The translations under genes and the position numbers were made by a program. Positions 40,539 through 51,560 of a DNA stretch of 64,000 nt are shown one piece after another. Source of the DNA: Cryoendolithus antarcticus (lineage: Eukaryota; Ascomycota; Dothideomycetes; Cladosporiales; Cladosporiaceae). The stretch spans positions 620,001 through 684,000 of the forward strand of contig NAJO01000003.1 of the NCBI GenBank assembly GCA_002077065.1, in the 5' to 3' direction. How positions within the stretch are numbered: the first letter of the stretch is position 1; every line of letters begins with the position of its first letter. A model generated the notes under the pieces. That model worked only from the letters and a program-made list of their open reading frames with translations, was not told the origin of the DNA and did no database searches.

Positions 40539-41366
40539 TTAGAAGCCATTCATCTCGAGCAACTTGAGCGCCTCTTCCATACTCTCGGCGTGCAGACCCA
40601 ACTGTGGGAGACCCGAGCCCTTCGGATCAACGCGATGCAAGCAATGCACGTCCGTCGTAAACTCGCCAAGTCTCTCCGCTGCGGCCTCTAGCCCGCGCAC
40701 TCCCACGATCTCTTTGAGCTGCATCAAGAGACTTTCCGCAATGGTGGGTTCGATGCCGAAAGTAGCTGTCAAGCAATTGCGCAGTACGATCATGGGCTTG
40801 ATCGCTGCAACAGCGGCTGACTCCGTCTGTGGCTTGTCAGCAACAAACAGGCTAGGCATCTCTGGTGCCTGACTTTGAAGCTTGCTGCATCGCTTGCGAA
40901 CCTCTGGCGCTATGTGTCTCTCGGCAGTGCATGGAGTGCAGTCGCAGGTGAACTCGAAGTAGAGGTTGAGGGCGAAACTAGCATTTTCGGAATTGGCACC
41001 GGGATCCCGGTACGACAAAGTGATCTCCTCGTCTTTCTCAATGGTGCGCTGCGCGCAAATGATCATCACATCATCCGGAAATGCGTAAGCAGTGTTCGGA
41101 ACGCACGAGTGGTTGATGTTTGAGAAGCGGCACCATGATCCGGGATTGCCAGTGCGTACGTAGTCCTCTGTGGATGTGCCGGTTATCCTTGCGTCACGCA
41201 GTGGCCCCTGTAAAGCAGCATACTTCTTTCCGATGACTGCCTTATCGCCTTCCAGCACGTACAGATCCGACGGATGATCGATCCTCAAAATGAAGAACTC
41301 CCTAGTCTGAATAGCTTCTAAGGCGTTTGAAAATTTAGGGTACAGACTCTCAATCCTCAGACATGG
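40539..41366 (-). CDS. SET-domain protein, 5' end incomplete
   Basis: The C-terminal exon carries the catalytic SET core: FSNINHSCVPNTAY (NHSxxPN, SAM and active-site loop), then KDEEITLSYRD (conserved SET tyrosine) and a post-SET-like CDCTPC. This small cytosolic SET type usually methylates lysine on non-histone or histone targets; the substrate is unknown. The frame has no ATG until well inside the domain. It probably begins after an acceptor at 41367 of a 49-nt intron (41415-41367, GTGAGA donor). An upstream minus-strand frame near 41550-41416 would supply the N-terminal SET strands, but its reading frame is unresolved. About 275 codons are supported. Confidence 0.7.
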   Translation of the reverse strand, partial: PCLRIESLYPKFSNALEAIQTREFFILRIDHPSDLYVLEGDKAVIGKKYAALQGPLRDARITGTSTEDYVRTGNPGSWCRFSNINHSCVPNTAYAFPDDVMIICAQRTIEKDEEITLSYRDPGANSENASFALNLYFEFTCDCTPCTAERHIAPEVRKRCSKLQSQAPEMPSLFVADKPQTESAAVAAIKPMIVLRNCLTATFGIEPTIAESLLMQLKEIVGVRGLEAAAERLGEFTTDVHCLHRVDPKGSGLPQLGLHAESMEEALKLLEMNGF

Positions 41367-41596
41367 CTGGCGATCGCCACCAGTGTTCCACTTTCGGTGT
41401 ATCGATCGGTCTCACGGGGATGGTACTCTGGTGTAGCAATACCGAACGACCTGGCCTCGTCTTCGATAGCGAAGACCAAGCGAGCCCAGGATCGCGAGGA
41501 GGGGCGATAGCATCGACCAATGATGCAGGAGTCTTTGGTGCGTTGTCCAACCATGAGATCTCGGAGACTCAACTTGCACCGTAGTGAGTAAGAGAC

Positions 41597-41958
41597 CTAA
41601 AAGTCGGCGAGAAGACTGCGCACCTTCTTGAGCTGCTCTAGGGACGAGATGCACGGCGCATAAGCATCCAGAACGGGACAGTATGGGATTTTGGCGTTGT
41701 TTTCACGGCGGGTCTGATCATCATTGTCAGCTTTTCCCAGGCCGTGCAGTCTGCATCTGGCAGCGTACGTACCAGGATATTGAAGCTGGAGTCAACATAT
41801 CCTTTAGTGCGGTTCTGCTAAGGATACGGCTCGCCTGATCTACTGTGCCACATGGTATACAGGAGTTGCTGGGCAGCCAGTACTTCATGCATCGGATCAT
41901 GCTCACCAGGCGGTACCATCCCAGTATTTGGGCCGACACGGCCCGTGGTAGAGGCCAT
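41597..41958 (-). CDS. Small spliced gene, hypothetical
   Basis: Two 3' exons are well defined on the minus strand: 41817-41773 and 41713-41597, around a 59-nt intron (GTACGT..ATCAG). Together they read QNRTKGYVDSSFNIL, then TRRENNAKIPYCPVLDAYAP and CISSLEQLKKVRSLLADF before a TAG. A 5' exon from an ATG at 41958 (MASTTGRVGPNTGM) would need a donor at GTACCG to stay in frame, which is weak. The product would be about 68 residues with one CxxxxxxxxC pair. I do not recognise the family. It could equally be the tail of a longer gene whose upstream exons I missed. Confidence 0.4.
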
Positions 41959-42376
41959 GACACGGGATGATGACAGTCGATGTGTGTTGAAGTGAGGGAG
42001 TGGATGCAAAGTCGGTGGTACAGCCTGAGCCACGTTATGGTGTATACCGTTTGTAGTGGCGAAGGTCGCTCCTTCCCTGTCTTTGTGCAGCGCTCTACCC
42101 GATCACGCTACTGCAGGACAACTGTTATACTGGCCCGAACAGTGTGTGTGAGAAGAGTAATAGATTGACGAGGATAAGTGCAAGTAAAACGCAAAGCAGA
42201 TTGTGCTGGGTGAAGTTGATGCTTACTATGAAACGCTCATCCCCAAGCCGTTCATAGTGCATTGCATGAGTGCGCACCGCGCTGTAAACTCGTAACGGAC
42301 ACTACCCGCTCTTATGCGTAGATTCGATTGTCTCGTCGTCATTCCTCCACCTGTTGGTCCCCTCGAGAGATCTAGC
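41959..42376. other. Intergenic region upstream of the small gene
   Basis: About 420 bp downstream of AHA1. A tRNA A-box-like string occurs near 42080-42110 on the minus strand without the rest of a tRNA. Nothing supported. Confidence 0.45.
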
Positions 42377-43402
42377 TCACAAGATCGTGCCGAACCCGAA
42401 GGTCTGCTTGATACTCCGCACGTAATACTCGTCCCAGTTCCGCTTCGTGGCCTCCTCATGCCCCACCGGCACTCCCACCCAGTCGACTCGCATGATCGTG
42501 ACAGCATCCACATCATTCTGCTCGAACTTGATCTTCATTGTGCTGAAGTGACCCTGGGGCCATTGAGCCAATCTCCACTTCTGCTCAATATACGTAGGCT
42601 CAGTGAGCTTCGTGAATGAACCCGAGACATTGCCACCGAATATCTCAAACTTGGAGCCTTCGGAGGAGCCCTCAAACAGTTTTGGAGGTCCGCGGGTGAA
42701 GGCTGTGATGCGTTGCGGATCTGTGAAAGTTTGGTAGAGTTGGGCAGCTGTGGTGCGGAACTCTTGGGTGTCGCTGAGGGTAGTGACGTTGACGTTGCTG
42801 CCGGAGGTCGAGGTGGCTGTGGTGCTTGATGAGGTATCTGACTTCTTCGCGCCGACTGAGGAGCTCTGTAAAGTTCGAGGCGTGCTGAAGCCGGAGGAAG
42901 GGTTGCTGCCGGGTGCGTGTTGTAGATCTTTGCCGTGTGCTTCGATCAGTGCGGGCGCAAGCTTCTGCAGCTTCTTCCGTATCTGAGCCGTGAGCTCTCG
43001 CTTCACCAGATCTTTCACTGGCTGCTTCGAGGCATCTTCGCTGTAGATCTCCACCTCAAACACGTACTCGTCTTCCTCGGTGTCGTGTGCCACCTCGGGT
43101 ATCGTCACAGTCCCGCTGACTTCTTTTGTGTCCGTCCCCTCCTCCTCGCCCTCTGTTTTGCTCTTGACTTTGACCTTGCCAATATACTCAAGCTGCAACC
43201 GCACGTCGAAAATGGTAATCACCTTGCCCTTCCGCTGTGATACGTCGACATCGCCCTCCATGGACAGTACTTTACTGATCTCAGCCGAGTTACCATCTTT
43301 CTCTGTGGAGAGGCCAATGAGCTCTTTGTCGAGATACTCGCGCGTCCAGCCGCTGACATCCTTGTTCACCCAGTGCCAATTGTTGGGGTTGTGGAGGACC
43401 AT
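42377..43402 (-). CDS. AHA1: Hsp90 co-chaperone Aha1
   Basis: 341-residue activator of Hsp90 ATPase. The N-terminal domain (about residues 12-155) begins with the diagnostic NPNNWHWVNKDVSGW and binds the Hsp90 middle domain. A serine/threonine-rich linker (about 160-205) follows. The C-terminal AHSA1 domain (about 208-335) contains FTDPQRITAFTRGPP and ends GFGTIL. The length matches yeast Aha1 (350). Intronless, with an ATG at 43402. The N-terminal NxNNWHW motif implicated in client and nucleotide-exchange effects is present as NPNNWHW. No perfect heat-shock element was found upstream by eye. Confidence 0.96.
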   Translation of the reverse strand: MVLHNPNNWHWVNKDVSGWTREYLDKELIGLSTEKDGNSAEISKVLSMEGDVDVSQRKGKVITIFDVRLQLEYIGKVKVKSKTEGEEEGTDTKEVSGTVTIPEVAHDTEEDEYVFEVEIYSEDASKQPVKDLVKRELTAQIRKKLQKLAPALIEAHGKDLQHAPGSNPSSGFSTPRTLQSSSVGAKKSDTSSSTTATSTSGSNVNVTTLSDTQEFRTTAAQLYQTFTDPQRITAFTRGPPKLFEGSSEGSKFEIFGGNVSGSFTKLTEPTYIEQKWRLAQWPQGHFSTMKIKFEQNDVDAVTIMRVDWVGVPVGHEEATKRNWDEYYVRSIKQTFGFGTIL

Positions 43403-44153
43403 GCTCGCGGTATTGTTGGAAAGGCTTGACGATCAATGATTTGAGACTAAAATTGCTTGTTCAGGTCAGCTACTAGATCAAATGTTTTGTAGCTATCATA
43501 TAGGTAGGAATAGTTCAATCAGAGTTGCACATGTGAGTGCTAGCTTAATCCGCAGCAAAAGAGTACAAGTCTTCTAAGACTGGTGCCAGCTGAATATCTC
43601 ATCTTGTTGAACGATCCTTGCATCGGATTATAGTACAGTTGGACTTACCGATTAATGCTATGCAATTTGCACCTTCAGAAGACGTCGTAGAGCATTGGCA
43701 GGAGCACCAAGGAGAGGACTTGGTGCGGAGATGAGGGCTGAATGTGGGAGCTGGAAGACTCTAGAAATTTGGAAGGACAGCAGACGTCGAGCGTACTTAG
43801 GCAATAAGGCAGCAAGGCATTAACATTTCAAATACGCACTACGGCTTGCTTTCCCTACATCATGATACCAGTGTCGCCGGCCCAGCTCATCTTCTGAATC
43901 TTGTGACCTTCACACCGTTCCCTTCTTTTGGCGCCTTTAGACCCGCAGGTTGCGTCGAAGAGTTACAATGCTCTACGAAGTCAAAACAATGATGTGATCC
44001 GGACGGTCATGATATCAGATACATATATCCCGTCTGTGGCACTTATCGTGGTTCTGCTCGAGAAACATCACTCGTGTAGTGCGCAAGAAACCGCTCGCCC
44101 AATTCACAGTTGACTTCGTAACCTTGCATTTCTGCATCATCTACATCATCACA
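43403..44153. other. Divergent promoter region AHA1/dynactin p27
   Basis: About 750 bp between two start codons. The frame upstream of the dynactin ATG is open to 44079 but not conserved. No feature assigned. Confidence 0.5.
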
Positions 44154-44765
44154 ATGTCAGCACCACGACTGCCCTCGCAGACCTCGAATCGCTCTCAGAC
44201 CTCCAACACCTCATCTGCTGCTGCAGCCTCAGTTCGCCCACCGCTGAAGATTCACTCCACAGCCATAGTCTCTGAGCGCGCGGTGCTTACCGGGTCACAT
44301 CCAATCACTATCGGAGAACGGGCTGTGATCCACCCCTTCGCCCATCTGCGGGCTGAGGGTGGATCAGTGACGATCGGGGAGTACTGCACGATAGACGAGA
44401 CAGCCGTCGTTGGCTTGCCGGCTGGTGAGGGTGGGGAGGTCGTGCTCGAGAAGGGAGTGGCAGTGCATAGTGGTGCTGTAGTGTTGGGCAGCATCATCGG
44501 GGAGGGCAGTGAGATTGGGGTGAAGGCGAGAATTGGGAAGGGTGCTACGGTGGGACAGTACGCTACTGTAGCCGCTGCAGAGACTGTTGAGGACGGGGGA
44601 AATGTGGGAGACTTCGGTGTCGTGTTTGGTCGTGGAAGGAAAAGGGTAGATGGGCTCTTGGAGGGCAGCGAGGAATTGAGAGAGCTGAGGTTGACGAGCC
44701 AGCGGAAGATGTGTAAGGCGCTGGAGAGCTTAGTGCCTGATGGAGGGATGAAGTGGAGAGGGTGA
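44154..44765 (+). CDS. Dynactin subunit 6 (p27), left-handed beta-helix
   Basis: 203-residue pointed-end subunit of dynactin, the dynein activator. After a serine-rich N-terminus comes an LbetaH fold made of hexapeptide turns: IHSTAIVSERAVLTG, ITIGERAVIHPFAHLRAEG, VTIGEYCTIDETAVVG, VAVHSGAVVLGSIIGEG and IGVKARIGKGATVGQYATV. A C-terminal helix follows (LRELRLTSQRKMCKALESL). Dynactin p27 pairs with p25 and helps cargo adaptor binding; in Neurospora the equivalent is ropy-12. The upstream frame starts at a GTG; the ATG at 44154 (ACAATGTC) is the proper start. Intronless. Confidence 0.88.
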   Translation: MSAPRLPSQTSNRSQTSNTSSAAAASVRPPLKIHSTAIVSERAVLTGSHPITIGERAVIHPFAHLRAEGGSVTIGEYCTIDETAVVGLPAGEGGEVVLEKGVAVHSGAVVLGSIIGEGSEIGVKARIGKGATVGQYATVAAAETVEDGGNVGDFGVVFGRGRKRVDGLLEGSEELRELRLTSQRKMCKALESLVPDGGMKWRG

Positions 44766-46028
44766 ATTCGCGTTCTGGGATGATCTCGATCGCATCATGA
44801 TACAGAATATCAGCGTCTAAATTGACTGGCCGCGGAGATGGACACAATATGCGTATGACTGCACGATATGTCGGAACAGCTGAAGCAACGAGATTGTTAG
44901 ACCGCCACTGGTGCAAGTACAGCTGGAGCTCGCTCCGCACGCACACATGAACGCAATCAAGGGTCCGACACTCTAAGACATGGCGCCAAGCAGCGATGAA
45001 GTCGCGTCAACAGTCCCTACATTCGCAATGACCGAGTCCGGACATGTCTCACTGCAGCGTGGAGAGTGCGAACGTTGACTAAACGTTGATCTAACGAAAG
45101 TGAGACCCCCATCGAGTGTACAAAGGTATCAGCTTGACAGCAAACGCAGACTCGCCCCTACTTTATGCCGCGTCGCTCGCACAATACCGCCGTGAACACT
45201 TCGAGTGCAAAGATGCATGCTTTGTCGCCGAGCGTACAGCATGAGGCCAGTCATCTTTGTATTATTGCACAGAATTATCGGAAGATGAGCAGCGGCAGAT
45301 GGAGAGCTGCCCCAGTTGCGCCGGTCGTGCGATGCCCAAGCGCGTGGGTCGGCTGATGCATGGATATAGCAATAACCTTGATAGCCGAGCGAGCCTGGAA
45401 ACCTTGTTGTAGATCATTGCGAATGGGTCTGCAATGGAGATCTCTCGATATTGCAGTGACATCTTGAACGATGTGAATTTCTGACCACGAATCCAGATGC
45501 TAAACTGCAGCATGGCGATGCAAGAGTCTCGGGACTGCAGGATGACCACTGCCGCGTTCTTTGAATGCGCGTCTGATGCGGAACACTGGGCCGTTCTCGA
45601 AGTCAGGCTAGCTAAAGTCCATCTTCGTAAGCTCGCGTGGTACCTGAGCTAGTGCTCACGGCATGGTTCGTTCCGCACTGTCAGGGGCCAGGAGCACATG
45701 GCGATTGGGAATACTGACGGACGAGGAAAGTCTGATCACCAGAAGGTTTCTGTAAGCTATGCCGATGTGTTTGACAGAGTGCAGCTGTACTGCACATACT
45801 CTGGAACACCTGCACCTCCACCATTGCTTTCCTTTGACCATCGCTCATCAAACACTCCTTGTGGGGATCAACCCCTGCGTTACACAGAGATGCAGTAGCT
45901 CGCAGTACGGCTGCCGCCATAAGGCGCCACCAAAGCAGATCTATGCAATCGTACTTTAGGCGAGTCAAGACGGACTACTGCCTGAATCGTTACCTGTGCA
46001 TGTTACACAAGCCACGAGGACTGGCGCG
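44766..46028. other. Intergenic region
   Basis: About 1.26 kb with only short overlapping frames. Presumed promoter and leader of the gene at 46029. Confidence 0.5.
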
Positions 46029-49000
46029 ATGCGTCTTCTAGGGAGAAAGGAGTCTGTCCGTCCCAGCAAACACATTCGTGACGATCCCGGTCCAATTATC
46101 GACCGACTGGTACTGCAGCTGCCCGACGTACGTCTCAGCATCCCGCCGTCGTTCAGCAGCAGCAGCAGCATAAGCCATCTCAACGCGAATGAATCGAGCG
46201 CTGACACACACGCGCCCTCGAAAGCCGAGCGCGTGCTCGGAACCACCACAGACGGCGAAACCTTTGGTGCGACGAAACACGACCGTCGCACCAGTGCGCC
46301 ATCCGACGAGGAGGAAGGAAGTCGCACGCCTATCGCCGAGCAGAAGGCGCTGGGCTCACTGTGGGGCATCGGAACAGAAGAGCTGCCGCTCGGCTCTCCG
46401 ACCGCGATGCAGGGCACGAACGGAGGACTGAGGCCATGGCCGAGCGCACAGCAGAGCTCACTCGCAGCAGGAATGCAGCGCTCGCGCATGCCCGCCGCGG
46501 CACCCTCCACCGCCGACTCCCGGCAGTGCATACCCCGGGAAGCTTCCGACTCCACCCTGCGCTCATATTATGAGCCTGCCAGAGCGCCTGTGAGCATCTC
46601 ACAGCAAACTTCTGATTCGGCTGTGAGAGACATGGCGTGGAGGAAGGTGTCGCCGCAGGCCTTGGCTAGCAAGAGCGAGTCTCACTTGCCTAAGCCACCG
46701 TTGAAGTCGGCGTTGAAACAGTCGTCACCGGAGAGTGATAGGAGAGTGAAGAAGGTGGATGTGAAGACACAACGCGATAGTCCGAAAGTGCGGAGATTGG
46801 ACTTTTCGCATTTGCTGGTCAGGCGGAACCTGCCTGAGACCACGAATACACCGCCAAGACCTTCCAATGGATCATCGACGTCGCTCAATGTCGTTCCCAT
46901 ACCGTACACGAAAAGCAAGTCGTCGAAGAAGACAAAAGTGGTGAAGGGGGAACCTCGATACGAGCTATCAGCATCGGTACCCAATGGATCTGCAACACGA
47001 CCCAAAGTGTTCGAGACAGATGTCTTCGACAATGCCAAAGTCAATGTCAGGCGACCTCCCAAAGGTATACAGAACTGGTTCGATGGTTTTGACATTAGCT
47101 CCGACGAAGAGGAACGCCAAGCACCCGTCGAGCTGCCGGGTAGTGAACCTGTCTCGGCTGGTGAGGCCTTGCCATCGACGTTCAGTCCATATGCGGAAGC
47201 CACTTCCGGTCAACGGCAGCGAGTGCCTGCGGGTATGGTGCCAGTGCGGAACAGCAGTCAAGTTCTCCCGCCGCAGTCACGGCCAAATCCAAGACGAAAC
47301 CCGTCGGACGATATCGTGTTTGAGAACATACAGGCTATCAATCAAGCACGGCAACAGATGCAGGCCAGACAGGCCGCTCAAGCTGCACTGATATCGCGCA
47401 AGAACACTGCAGAGTCAGGAGTCCATCCCACGCGTAACAGAAGTGCAGGTCGTGAGAGTCGCCTTGCTTCGTCGAGCCTCGCCAACGAAAGTGTTCTGGC
47501 ACTTTCCGATACCTCTGAAGACGAGCGAGTCGATCGTAGACTTCGGAACCAGACTGACAGCTCAGCATACGACGCCATCGTTAGCGACGCGTCTCCGGTG
47601 AACGTGAGACGTGCGCCTGGACCTCCACGTCAGCTACAGACTCATCGCTCTTTCGCTCGCGACACATACATGACGACGCAAACTTCGGGTAGCATACCCA
47701 TCACGCTGGATGACGATGGGACTATGCCATCACTGGTCCGGCGAGACACTCAAGGCAGCACTGCCAAGCACACTGCTGCTGCACTGCAACAGCTGACTGG
47801 ACGAAGCTCTGCCGCAGTATCTCGTCCACCTAGTACCCAGCCTTCCATGCGAGATCAGGATGGCAGTGCCGCTGATGGCTCAGTCAGCAGCTTTCCCTTT
47901 GATGCTGCGCACATGATGGCCGTCACCGAAGAAGAGATGGCACTGCTGGAGATGATGCGCAATAAGCGTGCTGCCATGGCCAAAGACAGCTTTACTGAGG
48001 GCTACCGCTTGGCGTTGAAGCGAGAGCAGGAACAGCTGTTGCTTAGACGACAGTCAGCTCAGAAGACTGCTCTCAAGATCCTGAAACAGAAGGGAGGTAA
48101 GGAGCGCAGCCGAGGTGGCAGTCGCGATGAAATACCCGAACTCAGCGACGAGCAGATCCGTAGGCTGAGCACGATCAAGCATGAGGATGTCGACCACCAG
48201 CTGAAGCTTGAGCGGTACTTGACAACAGACACTCCAACTGCAAGGCAGTTCCCCGAACCGCCCATGCATAGCCGCAAGGTTCTTGACGACGCGATGGTCC
48301 GGCACTCCGAAGCGCTCTTACTTTTACCGCGGACCTATACACCGCAGTCTTTCAATAAAGTCGAAGCTTCACCACTCTTGCCCTCACCATCGACGATCGG
48401 TGGTGCAAGCGAACGCAGCTCAACAGGTGCTGCACAACTGCAAGCCGAAGTCAGCCGCTTCCTCGCTGCCGGAGGCCGAGCAGACAGTGTTGCATTTCCG
48501 ATGCCACCACAGTCCTCACTGACAGAGCGACGAAAGAGCCAACGCAGTATCGGTCGCGCGGCACTATACCCGGCAAGTATAGACGAAGAGTCATACATTC
48601 CGCCATTACCATCACGCAGTCCGAACAGATTGGCACACGCAGAAGGACGTACGCCATCACCTCAGGCGCGTCGCGACACTCTCAGAGGCGATCCGCGTCA
48701 CCACACGCCATCACCGGCACTCAGCTACTCGCCCTACGTCGCCCGCGATCCGGAAACTAACAGGCTCCAAACGCCTTTCCTGGACCCTCCAGATATCTCA
48801 CCCTTCGACTTTCCCTCCCCGTTCGCTTCGACGACCGCGACACCTACCGCCGGCACCCGCACGGATCCGTCCATCACCCCATCACAGGCCAGCACGAGCC
48901 TTCTACGCAACGACAGCCCGTCGCTAAGCACCTCCCGTGCCTCGCCCATGACGCCCGAGTTCGGCCATCACTCCCTCCTTCACGACACAGGCAGAATCAG

Positions 49001-49310
49001 CGCCCGAGACCACGGCCGTGTGGAGATCGCCAATAGCAGTGACGGTGTCGCTTCACCTACCGCCTCTGGCAGCGAGATGGGCGTCAACCTCAGCATGTCG
49101 AAGCGAGGGCCACAGCCTGTTGGACCTCTGGAAGTGAGGAAGCAGAAGCGCGTGCCGAGGGCACTCTTGGAAGTCGGTGTCGCGAGAGGAAGTGTCGAGA
49201 GGGAGGCGAGTGTCGGAAGTGTCAACTCGGCCGCGGGAGATGTGCTTGCTGCTTGGGCTGAGCTGGGAGGCGGGAGTGAGAGCCTGATGAGGAGGAGGAT
49301 GGGTGCGTGA
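46029..49310 (+). CDS. Large disordered protein with a central coiled coil
   Basis: 1,093 residues, intronless; the ATG at 46029 is the first in a frame that otherwise opens at a GTG. The N-terminus MRLLGRKESVRPSKHIRDD is conserved-looking. Most of the chain is serine/proline/arginine-rich. Near residue 345, IQNWFDGFDISSDEEE is a short ordered island. Residues about 632-695 form a charged coiled coil (EEEMALLEMMRNKRAAM, then FTEGYRLALKREQEQLLLRR). The C-terminus is rich in SP/TP sites and ends LGGGSESLMRRRMGA. I know of no characterised homologue. A cytoskeletal or polarity scaffold role is only a guess from composition. Confidence 0.75.
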   Translation: MRLLGRKESVRPSKHIRDDPGPIIDRLVLQLPDVRLSIPPSFSSSSSISHLNANESSADTHAPSKAERVLGTTTDGETFGATKHDRRTSAPSDEEEGSRTPIAEQKALGSLWGIGTEELPLGSPTAMQGTNGGLRPWPSAQQSSLAAGMQRSRMPAAAPSTADSRQCIPREASDSTLRSYYEPARAPVSISQQTSDSAVRDMAWRKVSPQALASKSESHLPKPPLKSALKQSSPESDRRVKKVDVKTQRDSPKVRRLDFSHLLVRRNLPETTNTPPRPSNGSSTSLNVVPIPYTKSKSSKKTKVVKGEPRYELSASVPNGSATRPKVFETDVFDNAKVNVRRPPKGIQNWFDGFDISSDEEERQAPVELPGSEPVSAGEALPSTFSPYAEATSGQRQRVPAGMVPVRNSSQVLPPQSRPNPRRNPSDDIVFENIQAINQARQQMQARQAAQAALISRKNTAESGVHPTRNRSAGRESRLASSSLANESVLALSDTSEDERVDRRLRNQTDSSAYDAIVSDASPVNVRRAPGPPRQLQTHRSFARDTYMTTQTSGSIPITLDDDGTMPSLVRRDTQGSTAKHTAAALQQLTGRSSAAVSRPPSTQPSMRDQDGSAADGSVSSFPFDAAHMMAVTEEEMALLEMMRNKRAAMAKDSFTEGYRLALKREQEQLLLRRQSAQKTALKILKQKGGKERSRGGSRDEIPELSDEQIRRLSTIKHEDVDHQLKLERYLTTDTPTARQFPEPPMHSRKVLDDAMVRHSEALLLLPRTYTPQSFNKVEASPLLPSPSTIGGASERSSTGAAQLQAEVSRFLAAGGRADSVAFPMPPQSSLTERRKSQRSIGRAALYPASIDEESYIPPLPSRSPNRLAHAEGRTPSPQARRDTLRGDPRHHTPSPALSYSPYVARDPETNRLQTPFLDPPDISPFDFPSPFASTTATPTAGTRTDPSITPSQASTSLLRNDSPSLSTSRASPMTPEFGHHSLLHDTGRISARDHGRVEIANSSDGVASPTASGSEMGVNLSMSKRGPQPVGPLEVRKQKRVPRALLEVGVARGSVEREASVGSVNSAAGDVLAAWAELGGGSESLMRRRMGA

Positions 49311-50103
49311 AGGGACTCTCGAGCAGGCTTGCAGGGTGGCGAGAGTGTCGTGTGTTGCTACATGCATGGTATGTAGATCATGAGCATATGTGTAACGTAT
49401 ATAGATGCATGCTGCATCGTCCGGCATCCGGATCTAGTGGCAACATAGCGTGTCAACGTCGGTAGTATTGTAAGAGATCATCGTGTACCAAACTCAACAT
49501 TTCGTTTCACATTTGTCATACAGTATGTACGACGCTTCCACACAATTTATCCCGATTATGTACACGACTCTATTTGGACGTCTGAATAGCTTGTCGGCCT
49601 ATACACTCGCACCCAACAAAGCGAGCCTAGTATGCAACGCGGGTTAGAGAACGGGTATATGCTATGATTGGTTCTGATCAAGTTGAGGCTCTCCTGGACA
49701 TAGAGTGTGACATTCCACTGCTACGGCTAAGACTATTGAAGCTTTAGGTACCTTGGAATCCGATGGTCTTTCTACAGCTGTGGGAAGGCACACACAGATC
49801 TGCGACGTAGATTTGTAGGTTACTTGACAACTGGGTCAAGTTGGCCAGCCATTGACGCATTGTAGGATAATGAGACCCCTGCTTCACGATGGAGTATGCA
49901 GATGTAATCGGGAGCATCGAAGTGTGAAGTGGAGTCAAAATCATAGTGTAAATCATTTCTGCTATGCTACAGCAACGCCGACCGATGCGTAATGCCCTTG
50001 GGTATCGTGTGCATCCTAACACCAGTAGTAGCTCCACTTTTCCCACCAGTAGCCAGCGCCATGCTAAGTAGACAAGCCGACAATGCAGGTACCTTTCCTT
50101 CGA
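49311..50103. other. Intergenic region between convergent genes
   Basis: About 790 bp, AT-richer than the genes; 3' untranslated sequence expected. No feature supported. Confidence 0.5.
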
Positions 50104-51560
50104 TCAACGTCCGCGAAAGCCATTCTGACCGCCCTTGGCAGGTGCGCCGTTGCCGCGGTACTGGTCATATGCACGACCCGGAGTGCCGTAGTTCAGCGGC
50201 CCACTGTCGCGCAGCTGCTGCCGAGCTGGCATACGCCCCTGTTCACGCGGCCCATCCCAGTTCCCATTCTGGCGCGGTGGCCCACGGGCGTCAGGGTCCC
50301 TGTAAGAGCGCTGACGGCGCTCTGATGAAGGGTCAAGTGCACGATTGTCCTCGAACGAGCGACGGCGATCCGGAAAGCTGTTGCGACGGTCCAAGGGACT
50401 ACCTGGACGGCGAGAAGCGTCATCCGCACCGCGGAATTGAAAGCCGTTGCCTTCGTTGCGACGAGAGTACTTCTCAGGCGCGAGGAGATCGGGAGAGTGC
50501 CCGCGCTTCCCATTCGACAGTCCGTTGAGGCCGGTTGGCAGCATGGTTGGCAATGGAGGTGGAGTGAAGTGAGCGGCGACACCATGAGCCAGCATAGCAC
50601 GCACGGCGGCGACATTGGCCTGCTCAGCCTGGTCCAGTTCGGCGAGCTTCTTGGCAAGACGGACTTGCTCCTTCTCGATTTCACGACGCTGTTTGTAAGT
50701 AGACAACTTGGCAGTCCGGTGTGGAACATCGTGATAACCCGTGAACTCGAGCCAGACCGCGAGGTCATCATAGTAAGGGTCCGTCAGATTGCGAGGGTCT
50801 CCAGTGCTCTTCGGAGCAGGCGTCTCATTACCGTTGACTTTCGCTGAAGTTGGTGAATCCCGCGAAACCGTCTGCGGGCGACTCGACAGATTGGTAGAGA
50901 CGTATGGGACAGCACGAGGCGTTGCAGCGATGGGCTTCTGGAGAAGCACTTGCTGCTCTTTGGTGGCCAGGGCTACAGCCGCGGCCATGACAGCCTTTGC
51001 CTTGGCAGCAGCTTCCTCCTCGGCGATGAGAGCAGTCACATCATTCATCAGATCGTCCGAGGGCTTGTCGAGAGTCATCATCACGGTAGTCTGAGGTGTC
51101 TGCTGCGCGGTGATCGTAGGCTGCACAGCAACTGGAGGGGACTTCACCTGCTCCTTAGCCGGGGTTTGCGTGGGAATACCGTTAAGATTCCTTTTCTTCT
51201 TGCTCTTCTCAAGCAGCTTGTTACGCAAGGCAGTGAGTTGCGCTTCCCTTTCTTGCAGCTCGTTCCTAACGGCAGCTTGGGCGGCGAACGTGGACTGCCT
51301 TTGTCCGTTGTTTGGTGGCGTGATCACGGCCTGATTGATAATCCTAGTCAGTGTGTCCTTGACCAACAGATCGATAGCATTGAAGCACTTACGGGCTCAG
51401 TTGCGGGAGCACCGGCGACAGCATGCGCTTCGTCATGTGCAGCGTCGCCGTTTGTCCCCTTCTGCTTCTCGCCGTAAAAGTCCTCCTCTTCCTCTTCCTC
51501 GCCCTCCTCGACCTCAGCATGCATGCTCTGATAGCGCGTCACATCATCTGCCCATGCCAT
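50104..51560 (-). CDS. Conserved protein with YYDDL motif and Arg-rich tail
   Basis: 464 residues from two exons, 51560-51393 and 51330-50104. The 62-nt intron (GTAAGT..ATCAG) joins ATEP to AVITPPNNGQ in frame. The N-terminus MAWADDVTRYQSMHAEVEEG is acidic. A lysine-rich coiled segment (ELQEREAQLTALRNKLLEK) follows, then a clear ordered block, DPYYDDLAVWLEFTGYHDV with HRTAKLSTYKQRREIEKEQ. The C-terminal 150 residues are rich in arginine, glycine and asparagine (RRSFEDNR, GGQNGFRGR), suggesting RNA binding. The YYDDL-type block is familiar from uncharacterised Pezizomycotina proteins; I know no assigned function. A role in RNA metabolism is inferred from composition only. Confidence 0.8.

Noticed and set aside
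42060..42130. tRNA A-box-like string on the minus strand
   Set aside because: A TAGCGTGATCGG string resembles an A box, but there is no B box, anticodon stem or acceptor pairing.
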